Source of the DNA: Brassica napus
Lineage: Eukaryota > Streptophyta > Magnoliopsida > Brassicales > Brassicaceae
Direction: 5' to 3'
NCBI RefSeq assembly: GCF_020379485.1
Contig: NC_063452.1
Location: 8,101,065-8,165,064, forward strand
DNA: 64,000 bases
Made by a program: the position numbers and the translations under genes. The notes beneath the pieces are model-generated. The model ran no database searches. It had not been told where the DNA came from and was given only the letters and a program-made list of their open reading frames with translations. Below are positions 10,791 through 20,877 of this stretch, one piece after another. Each line of letters opens with the position of its first letter. The first letter of the stretch is position 1.

Positions 10791-12749
10791 TGTTTTTTTA
10801 TATTGGAAATTCATGTTTAGCCTTTTTTAAGTTACTATATTTATTTGACGTTACTTCAATTGATTCGACAAATACAAGTCAAAACGCTTTCTTAATCTTT
10901 TTGAACATTTTTTTTGTCAATCGGTTTTCATTCAGTTAATATCATTAACTAATGAAAGAGATTACAAGTTGTGAAACCTGAACCAAAGAGCTTCGAGAAG
11001 CTGGTTTAGTTGTACAAGCAGCAAAAAAAGTTAAAAAAGCTTGTAGAACATAATAGGACGTGAACTAGATTAATGCTAAGACTAAAGATGTGTTGCTTTG
11101 CACTATACATTTGAAGAGTTGTAATGGCTGAACCACCTTAAGCTGGAACCTGCAAAAGGAATCATTAGGTCTCAAAGAAGACTGATAACCAGAGGGCCCC
11201 TTGGGCGGGAGGCTGCAATTGCATTAGCCGGAAGAGGTGACCAAGCTCTGCATCAGCCCATACAATGCTACCGACTCCGGGAATACCAACAACAGCAAGC
11301 CTTGAGAGACTCTTGAGCATCACGGTGTGGAAGCAGGCGGTAGGGAAACGGCATAAACCGGCCACAGACCAAGTCAGAAGACTCGACGAGACTCAAAGAA
11401 AGGCAGCTAACATCTTTGGGTAGCCATAAAACAATCAAATGATTTTAGGACAGTGAGAGGCAGAGTTCTCAAATCAGGCGAGAGCTACGGCGAAGGTGAG
11501 AGACTCCAGACGCCACGGCGGCTTAACTACGGGACAGCCCAAGATCCCTTGCCGATCTGCGAAGAGGAGGAGCTCACCGGAACCAAAAGCACCATACGCA
11601 CTGCTGTGCAAAGAGACAGATCTAGCAACAGAGTAAACCTCCACGATGGCCTCTACATCGTGTACCTGCGGGAAACAGACAAGAGGAACTCACACAGACC
11701 AGAAGTTAGCAAAACGACGACAGAGGGTCTGGAGGACGGTAAGGAAAGCTCCAGGCGAAGCAGCGACGCTCTCCATTTCCGACAAACCGTGAACCCCTAG
11801 ATCTGACCTAGATCTAAGAAAAGACCCTATGTCGCGAGAGATCTCCTACTGGCTCCACTAATCGCTTTATCTTGCTACACCTCGCTTTTCCTCCAGCGGA
11901 TTGATAGACGCCCGCCTTGCCGTTGTTAAGTCTCCGGCGAGCCGGAGAAGTCCAAAGGAGAAAGGTATATCGGAGCAGATGGAGAGGAGAAGGATTGGAG
12001 AGAGAGGCAAAAGAGAGGAAGAAAAAGAAGCTGGGGTGGCGAAGAAGACCAATACAACAAGCTTGCCGTTTTCATTCAGGTAATGCCTTTTATCTTGTTT
12101 TTAGATTTTTTGAATTATCTACAACTGGAACAGTGTTCAACGACAAGAAGATAACAACTGGAGGTATACTCGACAGTGTGACTAACAACAAATGTAGAAC
12201 AATAACACAAAGGATAGATATGTTACAAAGGGGGACTTGCTTAAAGTAAATAAACCTCTGAAAAGACTTCACTTGTACCCTTGAAACAATGCTCACAGCA
12301 GCGAGCAAGAAATAGTCGGAATCGACGTTGAAGAGACCAAACAGATAGGTTTGGACGGCAAAACTACCTGTTGAGGAGCTGGATGTGGCTGAGCAGCCCA
12401 TTAGACCAGCGAAATCGGTACTAACACCGACTGAACTTTCCGACGAGACTATGTGAATCTCAAATAAGTTAGAAAGCATGGCCGCTAAGAGTTGAGAAAC
12501 TCCGTAACAATGACCAGAAGGCCTGAAATGCCTAAATTTAGATTTAAAATTCCAATATAGGGTTTTGCTGAGAGGTATGTCGCACCAGTCGTTCTCAGAT
12601 TTCTCACCAGAGAGCGATGATAAATCAAACTCTCCACGTCCGGTGGGACTCGTCGTTGTAGTGCAGAGCACAAGGGAGAATCGTTGTTGCAGGGCACACA
12701 TAATGGAGATGGATACAGGTATACTTCGTCGAAGTGAGATAGAGGCGGT

Positions 12750-13251
12750 TGTGAGAGACAAGGTTTCACTTCTTAGATTTAGGTTAGGTCAAGAGAGATG
12801 AATGAGAATCGTGGGCTGAATCCCGTAAATAAACTTGAAGAATGAATATGATTTTATTGATGAGTTGAAAGATGATGAATACAAAGGAATGTATCTTGAG
12901 ATGATTACTAAAGAATACGTAATGCTTTTAATCTAGTACAAAAGTTGATATATGGAAAAGAGATGGCTTGTCTTTTATCTTCTCCGTCTTTATATAGTCT
13001 AGGTTTCGTTGGCAACCCTTCAACTGTTCTCCGAGATATTCGGCTTCAATTACGGAACTCGCTTTAGGCTCCTCTTGACCGAGTCTCTTAAGGTGTTAGC
13101 TCACTTTCTGTCGTGACCTCTGCTATGATGTCTCCCAGGTCCAGTCGTCAGCTCGGCTTTCAGCTCCCTTTGTTATGATGGGCTTATCGCAACCCACATG
13201 CTAGCTCACGCTTATCGGTACCTCACCTGAGGGTCATATTCGGGTCCAACA
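12750..13251 (-). repeat. 3' LTR of the Gypsy element
   Basis: 502 bp, on the minus strand starting TGTTGGACCCGAATATGACC and ending CTCTCTCACA. Identical by eye to the LTR at 23558-24059. Confidence 0.95.
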
Positions 13252-13270
13252 GTTGCCCCCAGCTTCCGAA
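13252..13270 (-). other. polypurine tract of the Gypsy element
   Basis: On the minus strand the sequence GAAGCTGGGGGCAAC directly abuts the 3' LTR start (TGTTGG), the expected site of plus-strand DNA priming. Confidence 0.6.
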
Positions 13271-13458
13271 TAAAATCCTTTGTCTCGGAAGCTAGAATCT
13301 AGCTATCGATCTTATCTTTTCGTTAAGATAATGATTAGTTCTTATCCTATTTAGATTCAGCTTACTCGATCTAACGGTCTTTATTACGTTTGGCAGAATC
13401 TACGGTTCAGATGGAGAGGGTTTGAAATGACTTTTCCGAATCTCGAGAGGTGATGGGA

Positions 13459-13465
13459 TATAAAG
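13459..13465 (+). promoter_or_regulatory. TATA box of the antisense gene
   Basis: TATAAAG on the plus strand, about 174 nt upstream of the ATG at 13639 and outside the LTR. It implies that the antisense gene has its own promoter. Confidence 0.5.
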
Positions 13466-13638
13466 CGGTGAACATTAACTGCTAGCCTCCCACTTTCTCC
13501 ACGCCTCCGTTCGGTTTTCAAGGTAACTTCTCTCCTCTCTCTTTATTTTACTGCGATTTTTTTATCTTCCTCGTTACTTTTCTCTGCAAATTCTCTCCCA
13601 AACCTTGCAATCGATTTTCTCCTTAACCTTCCCATACT

Positions 13639-16133
13639 ATGGATCATCCGAAAGAAGGTTCCGGGGAATCCGGGATGCCTCCCTCTGCTTCTGGAGCTAA
13701 ACTACTGAAAGTTAAGCAAGAAGTCGGAGCCAAGATGAGGAAGGGGAAAAAGACAGCCAGGGAGGCAATCGCGACCAGAGTTTCTAAACGGAAGAAGAAA
13801 GACGATTCTAGTGGGAGCAGTCCTCACTCGCCTTCGTTGCTGAAAAATCAAGACGTGGTTAACCTCATGGTTCAAGCTCTCGGCCAAAAGGAGCTTGGCC
13901 GTGCCTGTAATTCCGACGAAACCCCCGAGACCGCTCCGGAGGGTTGGTTCTGTTGCCATGAGAAGTACATCTCCAAGTCTCACTTGAGATTTCCTCTTCC
14001 GACCCTACTGCTTGATCTACTAGATCATTATCAGTTAGCCCTTTCCCAACTCTGTCCCTCGGTTATCCGGGTGATAAACGGCTTTATCACTAGGTCCAAA
14101 GAGGAGGGGGTTAGCGTCGGTCTTACCGAACTTATGAGCCTCTTTTCCCTGAAGGAAAGCGCCTCTAAGGAGGGTGGTACCGGGACCTACTACCTCCCTA
14201 GTCGTCCCAATCATGTTATCTTCAGATTCTCTAGTAGTGATGATGACTGGAGGAAGAAGTATTTTTACGTTAAAGTTGATCCTTCGACGGTTCCTGTGGG
14301 TCGGAACCTTAGGGTCACTTGGACTAATCCATCTGGTTAGGAATTCTAGGGATATGCTTTTTCCGTTTTATTCATTTATGGCCGAGTAACCTTTTTGCTC
14401 TGATTTACTTGCAGAAATCGAAGATCCTCCGAAGCTCTCTACCAAGCTCACCAGGGCTCTATACCGCAAGTTGCAGCAGAGTCCCTGTACCTGGGTAGCC
14501 TACACCACTTCTCGAATAAGTGCAGCCAGATTCCCAGATACCTACAACGCCTCTTTCCAAGATCCCATTCCTGCTGAGAACCTTGAGAGTAAGTTCTTGT
14601 TCGAACCTTTTTAATGATTTTATCGCTTTGAAGTTTTTAAACTTAAGGATTTCCATTGTTCCAGTTTCGGCAGGCGATTCAGTTGTATCGATCTCAACTG
14701 GTGCTAGTGCTTCGGGAACTGAAAAGTCTCAGCCAGGTGACATGACTCTGCGACCATCATTCCGTTCTAGGGGTAACCCCTCTAAAGCTGCCAGTGCTTC
14801 TCGTGGAAGCGACAGGAACCAAGGAGGATCGTTCCTTATCTCAATGAAGGAAGTTTTGGACGACGGAGGATCCAAACCTGTTGTCGAGACTACTCCAACT
14901 GAGGTTGTAGCTCAGGATGCTGCTCCTCTCCCTGAGGTCCAGGTGCCGGAGGCTGACTACCAGGCTCCGAAGGGTACCTCTGAGGTCGAGCCGTCGAGAC
15001 ACAAGAGGCCCAGGACCGATCAGGGCGGAGCTCCCACCCGTTCTTCTTCCTCGTCCTCTAGAGGAGGGACTGTTGGGTGGAGCTTTACCCATTCGAAGCC
15101 TGGGTCGATCCTGGACGACTCTTGGGGCCTAGCTGCGATAATGAGGCACCTGAAGAGCGTGGGATGTCCCCTTCCAGCGCTCAAGGACCTGACTAACCGA
15201 GATGAGTATCTCGATATTGCCCACTGTATGGGTCAGGTACGTGATCTCTATCTGTTCTTTGTTTACATTCTTTGGAGACGATGATATATATTTTTTTTTT
15301 TGGATTTATTGCAGTTGGCTGGGGCTGTTAACAGGGCCCAGCTCAGGTTTGAGAATGCTCTGTGTGCTGCCCCCAATGCTGGTGAACTTGCTGAGGTTAC
15401 CGAGATGGTTAAGGCAGCCAAAGCCGATCTTGACCAAGCCCGGGTTCGAATTTCTGAACTCGAAGCCGAAGTGACGAGGCTAGGCTCGAAGGCCGATGCT
15501 CAGCAAGGAGAGATCGAGAGTCAAAAGCTCGATATCCAGGTGAAGAGCAGGAGGATCAATGATTTGGAGGCTGCTCGAAAGATAGCTGAGCATCAAGTAC
15601 GTGAGCTCATTGCCTCATCCCAGGATAGCCAGAAGAACAAGGAAGCTGAAGTCAAGCTGGCTGTCAGGGAAGGGAAGAAAGAAGTCGCCGAAGCTTACGG
15701 CAAGATCCTGGTCTGTGTTAAGGAGAAGTTTGCTAGGAAGAAAGATGAGGTCAACGCCTTGGTGTACGCTCAGGAGCTCCAAGCTAATGCCGACCTCTTG
15801 AAGGATATGCTGAACAACAAGATCCAAAGCGTTGAAGAGGAGTACAACCAATTGGTGGCCTTATTACCAGAAGCGACAACTGCGTATGAGAAGGCTCAAG
15901 TCTCTGACTTCTCGGTCAGCAAGCTTCCTCTTCCCCAGATCTCGGAGAGTTCAGGTACTTTCGAGATTAACATGTTTAATCCATCCTTTTCTGGGGAGTA
16001 TGGCTCTAATTTGGGTTTGATGGCTCCTGACTTAGCTCCAGTCGAGGCAGCAATAGGAGGTGATGGCAATGTGGTCGATGAGGGAGTTCCTGCCGGTGCT
16101 GGTGATCCGATTCAGGAAGAGAAGGAAGATTGA
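13639..16133 (+). CDS. antisense accessory protein of a Tat retrotransposon (Transposase_28-like plus coiled coil)
   Basis: A spliced gene on the strand opposite gag-pol. My exons are 13639-14335, 14415-14588, 14665-15236 and 15315-16133, all with GT/AG borders (donors GTTAGG, GTAAGT, GTACGT; acceptors GCAG, CCAG, GCAG). They join to an open 753-residue frame. The N-terminus is basic (KRKKKDD), like a nuclear signal. About residues 95-215 (CHEKYISKSHLRFPLPTLLL and VIRVINGFI) resemble the putative gypsy-type transposase domain (PF04195) found in antisense ORFs of Tat elements. Residues of exon 4 form a long coiled coil with heptad-like charge (AKADLDQARVRISELEAEV) and an acidic tail. The biochemical role of this family is not known. 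Structural or nuclear-import functions are guesses. Confidence 0.8.
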
Positions 16134-17163
16134 GAGCTACGGCTCTTTTAGCTTTATGTTTTGTGTTTTTAAGACTTCGGCCTAAGGGCTTTGTTTCGTT
16201 ATGCATTATGACTTAGTGCCTGAGGAGGCCTTTAAACCTTAACACTTGCTGGATTTCAATAGCCTGGGGAGGCTTTTAAACCCTTTCTTATGTTTAAATC
16301 GTGGCTATTATTTCTGTTTTAAGTTTTTGAACTTAACCTCGTTTCATTTAATCATAGTGATTGCGAATCTCAGATGAGTTGTGTGCTGTCATCGTTGAGT
16401 CGGATTAGGACCTTTAGTCTTAATTTATGATAAGCATTTAGCTTAATGGATATTCGGTCGTGATAACCTTAAAGAGAAGTTCTTGATTTTAGCTCGGGGA
16501 CCTGAGTCCGATTCGAAAGGTTCTGGGACCTGGTTGTTCAGGTTCGTAGGAACCTGGATTTAGATTCATAGGGACCTGAGTTAATTCGAAGGACTTCGAG
16601 GCCTTTGAAGTTTAACGGATGGAATTGAGGAATTTCGGGATTTTCCTGATTCTTTAGGATTTTAAGACCTTTCGATTTTGATAAGGGTTTCAAGACCTTT
16701 TGGTTTTGATTAGGATTTTAGGACCTGGTTGATTGTTAAGGATTTTAGGACCTTGCTGATTGTTAAGGATTTTAAGACCTTAGTTTATGTTAAGGATTTT
16801 AAGACCTTTGGGTGTATTAAGGATTTTAAGACCTTAGGTTCAGGTTTTCAGGGACCTGAATGTATTCGAGATTGTTGAGCTTAGGTCCCGATTTAGGGGG
16901 ACCTAAATTTTCTTGGAGGGTTTTAAGACCTTTGATGTTTATGAAACTGAATCAATCGTTTTATTAATATCAGATATCAGAGAATACATGATTCAGATTA
17001 TTTACACAGTAACTATTTTTAGGCTAAGTGTTCTTGGTAACACCTGCCCCTTTGGCTTAGGTGAGGAGGTTGGTGAGAAGAGGTTGGGGCTGCACTCATG
17101 ACGGAGTTGCCTACGTACCCAGTCAAGGGATCAAGCCAAACGTAGTTCAGGGGTTTTAGGTAC
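16134..17163. other. non-coding spacer between pol and the antisense gene, with short tandem repeats
   Basis: No gene. From about 16660 to 16840 a degenerate unit around GGATTTTAAGACCTT recurs about seven times at roughly 30-bp spacing. The opposed 3' ends of pol and the antisense gene face each other here, so both transcripts probably end in this region. Confidence 0.6.
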
Positions 17164-20100
17164 CTAATGATAGTATCTTTTGAGGTTCGTGGCATTCCAC
17201 GATCGGATTTCAGGTACCCCGGTTCGTACCTTCTGGAGTTTGTAAACTCCGGGTCGTACTATGTGGATAATTCGGTAGGGTCCTTCCCAGTTGGTTCCTA
17301 ACTTTCCAGCTCCCGGTTCCTTTGTTCCTTCGAACACTTTCCTAAGCACTAGGTCCCCTACGGCGAACTGTCGGGGCCTTACTTTGGAATTGTAGTGTCG
17401 TGCCATTGCTTGCTGATAATTTTGAATGCGAAGCAAGGCTTGGTCTCGTCTTTCCTCGATCAAGTCGAGGCTATCCATCAGGAGCTGGTTATTAGCTGCG
17501 GGATTTGAGGTGCAGAGCTCCCGTCTGAGGCTACCTGCGGTGGTTTCTGCTGGGACGACAGCTTCCATCCCATAAGCTAAGGAGAAGGGAGTTTCCTCTG
17601 TAGCTTTTCGTGGGGTGGTTCGGCAGGCCCATAGTACTTCGGGTAGTTTTTCCGACCAAAGCTCCTTTTGGGCTCCTAGGCGTTTCTTGAGGTTTGCTAA
17701 AACTGATTTGTTGGCAGCCTCCGCCTGTCCGTTCCCTTGAGGTCGCCGAGGTGATGAGAAGGTGAGGCGGATGTTCCATTTATCGCAGAAACTTTTGAAG
17801 TCGTGGGATATGAACTGTCCTCCATTGTCGGTTACGATTTCGTATGGGACGCCATGCCTGCATACGATGTTTTTCCAAACAAATCCTTCGACCTCGAATC
17901 TGTTTATTTGTTGGAAAGCTTCAGCTTCAATCCATTTCGTGAAGTAGTCGGTTAGGACCAGGAGGTTTAGTAACTTCTTTCCTTTCCCTGAAGGTACTAA
18001 TGGACCTATAATGTCCATAGACCACCTCATGAATGGGTAGGGAGCTGATATGTTAGACAGCTTTTCCGCTGGTTGGTGTATGATCGGTGCATGCCTTTGG
18101 CATTTGTCGCACGATGAGGAGTAGACCTCACAATCTGCGATAATGGTAGGCCAGAAGTAGCCTTGTCTTTTTATTCGGATGGCTAAGGCTCTGCCTCCGG
18201 AATGGTTTCCACAGGAACCGTCGTGCATTTCCTTCATGAGTTTCATAGCTACTAGGCCGTGAACGCATTTTAGGTAAGGTCCGGAGACACTTCGTTTGTG
18301 GAGGGCTGACTCGATTATACAGTATCTTGCTGCTAAAGCTTTGAGTTTTCGAGCCTCCCACTTGTTGGGTGGAATTTTTCCCTCTAGGATGTAATCCATG
18401 ATCGGTATTCTCCAGTCTTCTCTCCCTACAACTTTGTTGTGAAGAGAGGAGGGAGATTCCTGTTCGGGACCTGGTGCCGTGGTGCCCCCGGAGATATTCG
18501 TTGGAGTAGGTTCTGGGTTCTGAGGAATATCTCCAATTTCCTCGTTATCCCCTGTGGTTTGTGTAGCGTTCCTAGATGCGTTTTTAAGAGCGGTGCGGCT
18601 TCTTGTTTGGACTTTATAGACAAGTGGCTCCGAGGTCTGGATGGTGCCCCCGGAGGTACTCGTAGAGTTAGGCTCTAGGGAGTCTGAACTTCGGTGAGTA
18701 CCTTCACTTTTGTCGTTGTTTTCCGGGTTCTGGGTTGCTTTCCTGGAGGTGTGCTTTCTAAAGCTGCGTGTTCTAGTTTTCGGGAACCAGAATGTCGTGA
18801 AAACTTGGGTAGCTACCGTCGGGAGGCTGTTATCCTCTATTTTTTCCTTTGGTTTGCTATCCATCTCAGCCTTGGTAGCTATGTCGATACTTGGCTTCTC
18901 GATTCCTTCCACGGGTATAATTCGTTTTACGAGAGGGTCGGATGTGGAAGCTAATGCGGCGAGCGCGTCTGCTGAGGAGTTCTCCCCTCGTGGGATCCTC
19001 GTTAGCTCGAACTTGTCAAACTGCTTTGTGAGGTTTAGGACGACCTCGAGGTATGCCCCCATTCTTTCGTCCCTTGTTTCGTATTCCCCGTGAAACTGGC
19101 TAGCTACCAGCTGCGAGTCGCTGTAGGCGTTTAGCTCCCGAATTCCGAGGCTCAGGGCGAGCTTTAATCCAGCGATTAGTGCTTCGTACTCGGCCTCGTT
19201 GTTGGAAGCGTTAAATCCAAGTCTATAGGATTGTTCGATGGTTTCTCCGGCTGAGGAGGTTAGTCTTAAACCGACACCGGAGCCTTGCCTTGACGAGGCT
19301 CCGTCCACGTATAGGCTCCATTTCGGAACCTCTGTTTCCTGGTCTAGATGTTCGGATGCTAGCTCAATAACGAAATCGGCGAGGACCTGAGCTTTTGCTG
19401 CTGCTCGGGGTCTGTACTCGATGTCGTACTCGCTGAGCTCTATAGCCCATTTTGCTAATCGTCCGGATTGGCTAGGGCTATGCAGAATCGTCCGTAATGG
19501 TTGTGAGGTCATTACGATGATCGAGTGCGATTGGAAATAAGGTCGCAGCTTCCTGGCAGCTGTCACGACTGCTAGGGCTAGTTTTTCCATGGTGGGATAT
19601 CTCGTCTCGGCGTCTATTAAGCTTTTGCTAGTATAATAGACAGGTCTCTGTTCGTTTTGTTCCTCTCGTACTAGCACTCCGCTGACTGCAGCTGCCGACA
19701 CGGCGAGGTACAGGTACAGTGGTTCTCCTACTACAGGTTTGGATAGTATCGGAGGTTCCGAGAGGTAAGCCTTCAGCTGTTTGAAGGCTTCTTCGCACTT
19801 TTCATCCCATAAGAACTTCTTATTATTTTTCAGAAGTTTATAGAATGGAAGGCATTTATCGGTGGACCTGGAGATGAATCGATTTAGTGCTGCGATCCGT
19901 CCGGTCAATCTTTGTACCTCTCTGGTCGTTTTAGGTGATGGCATTTCCAGGAATGTCGCTATTTGTTTCGGGTTGGCTTCGATGCCTCTTTCGGTTACGA
20001 GGTAACCTAGGAATTCGCCGGAAGGTACTCCGAAGGTACACTTAGCTGGGTTTAGCTTCATGTCGTATTTGTTGAGGATTTCGAAACATTCTCTTAGATG

Positions 20101-20871
20101 GGAGATGTGGTCCTCCCCCTTTGAGGATTTGACTAACATGTCGTCGATGTAGACTTCCATGGTTTTTCCGAGTTGTCCAGCGAACATTTTATTTACTAAC
20201 CTTTGATAGGTAGCTCCCGCGTTTTTCAAACCAAACGGCATGACCTTGTAACAATAGGTTCCTCGTTCAGTTATGAATGCGGTTTTCTCTTGATCCTCAG
20301 GATCCATCATAATCTGGTTATATCCTGAAAAGGCATCCATAAAGGACAAGAGCTGGTGTCCAGCCGTTGCTTCGACCAAACGATCGATATGAGGTAACGG
20401 GAAGCTGTCCTTAGGACAGGCTTTGTTTAAATCGGTGAAGTCTACACAGATTCTCCATTTCCCATTCTTCTTTTTTACTACCACTGGGTTAGCTAGCCAA
20501 TCGGGGTATTGTACCTCTCGGATGGACCCGGCCTTTGTTAGTCGATCGACCTCGTCGTTGACAGCTTGGGCTTTTTCTAGACCTAGCTTACGACGTTTCT
20601 GTTTGATCGGTTTAAAAGTAGGGTCTACATTGAGCTTATGAGTGGTGACATTTGCATCTATGCCTTTCATGTCGCTGGTGGTCCATGCAAAGGTTTTGAT
20701 ATTCTGTTTTAGGAATTCGACGAGCTCCTTTTTGGTTTCGAGAGGTAGCTCGGATCCGATGCTCACCTGTTTCTCAGGATTTGAGTCGTCGATGCTAACT
20801 TTTTCGGTGAGGTTCTTAGGGGGACCTCGGATATTTCGTTGCATTTCGCGACTCTCCTGGATCTGTAATTG
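17164..20871 (-). CDS. pol: Gypsy (Tat) pol polyprotein: RT, RNase H, archaeal-type RNase H, integrase
   Basis: Open for 1235 codons after the gag stop; the first ATG is at 20844. Numbering from that Met, reverse transcriptase shows FMDAFSGYNQI (catalytic D170) and YIDD (232-235). RNase H follows (VLVREEQ, PVYYTSKSL). A second RNase H of the archaeal type begins WSLYVDGASSRQGSGVGL with NNEAEYEAL and YSDSQLVASQ, a feature of the Tat clade. A low-complexity linker precedes the integrase, which has a zinc-binding region (HSGG, CDKCQRHA), the catalytic triad in WSMDIIGPL, TDNGGQFIS and PQGNGQAEAANKS, and a C-terminal domain ending WEGPYRII. There is no chromodomain. The protein copies the element RNA and integrates the cDNA. 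No disabling change is seen. Confidence 0.93.
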   Translation of the reverse strand, partial: QLQIQESREMQRNIRGPPKNLTEKVSIDDSNPEKQVSIGSELPLETKKELVEFLKQNIKTFAWTTSDMKGIDANVTTHKLNVDPTFKPIKQKRRKLGLEKAQAVNDEVDRLTKAGSIREVQYPDWLANPVVVKKKNGKWRICVDFTDLNKACPKDSFPLPHIDRLVEATAGHQLLSFMDAFSGYNQIMMDPEDQEKTAFITERGTYCYKVMPFGLKNAGATYQRLVNKMFAGQLGKTMEVYIDDMLVKSSKGEDHISHLRECFEILNKYDMKLNPAKCTFGVPSGEFLGYLVTERGIEANPKQIATFLEMPSPKTTREVQRLTGRIAALNRFISRSTDKCLPFYKLLKNNKKFLWDEKCEEAFKQLKAYLSEPPILSKPVVGEPLYLYLAVSAAAVSGVLVREEQNEQRPVYYTSKSLIDAETRYPTMEKLALAVVTAARKLRPYFQSHSIIVMTSQPLRTILHSPSQSGRLAKWAIELSEYDIEYRPRAAAKAQVLADFVIELASEHLDQETEVPKWSLYVDGASSRQGSGVGLRLTSSAGETIEQSYRLGFNASNNEAEYEALIAGLKLALSLGIRELNAYSDSQLVASQFHGEYETRDERMGAYLEVVLNLTKQFDKFELTRIPRGENSSADALAALASTSDPLVKRIIPVEGIEKPSIDIATKAEMDSKPKEKIEDNSLPTVATQVFTTFWFPKTRTRSFRKHTSRKATQNPENNDKSEGTHRSSDSLEPNSTSTSGGTIQTSEPLVYKVQTRSRTALKNASRNATQTTGDNEEIGDIPQNPEPTPTNISGGTTAPGPEQESPSSLHNKVVGREDWRIPIMDYILEGKIPPNKWEARKLKALAARYCIIESALHKRSVSGPYLKCVHGLVAMKLMKEMHDGSCGNHSGGRALAIRIKRQGYFWPTIIADCEVYSSSCDKCQRHAPIIHQPAEKLSNISAPYPFMRWSMDIIGPLVPSGKGKKLLNLLVLTDYFTKWIEAEAFQQINRFEVEGFVWKNIVCRHGVPYEIVTDNGGQFISHDFKSFCDKWNIRLTFSSPRRPQGNGQAEAANKSVLANLKKRLGAQKELWSEKLPEVLWACRTTPRKATEETPFSLAYGMEAVVPAETTAGSLRRELCTSNPAANNQLLMDSLDLIEERRDQALLRIQNYQQAMARHYNSKVRPRQFAVGDLVLRKVFEGTKEPGAGKLGTNWEGPYRIIHIVRPGVYKLQKVRTGVPEIRSWNATNLKRYYH

Positions 20872-20877
20872 CTATTG
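20866..20877 (-). promoter_or_regulatory. readthrough stop codon joining gag-pro to pol
   Basis: On the minus strand the gag-pro frame ends CAA TAG CAA TTA (TAG at 20874-20872) and the next stop in the same frame is the end of pol at 17164. TAG followed by CARYYA is the leaky context established for tobamovirus replicase and is matched here base for base. Translation past the stop would yield a Gag-Pro-Pol fusion at low frequency. The motif is seen; the mechanism is inferred. Confidence 0.8.

Noticed and set aside
17531..19093. Several open frames opposite and within pol
   Set aside because: They overlap the conserved integrase and RNase H coding sequence in other frames and show no domain of their own.
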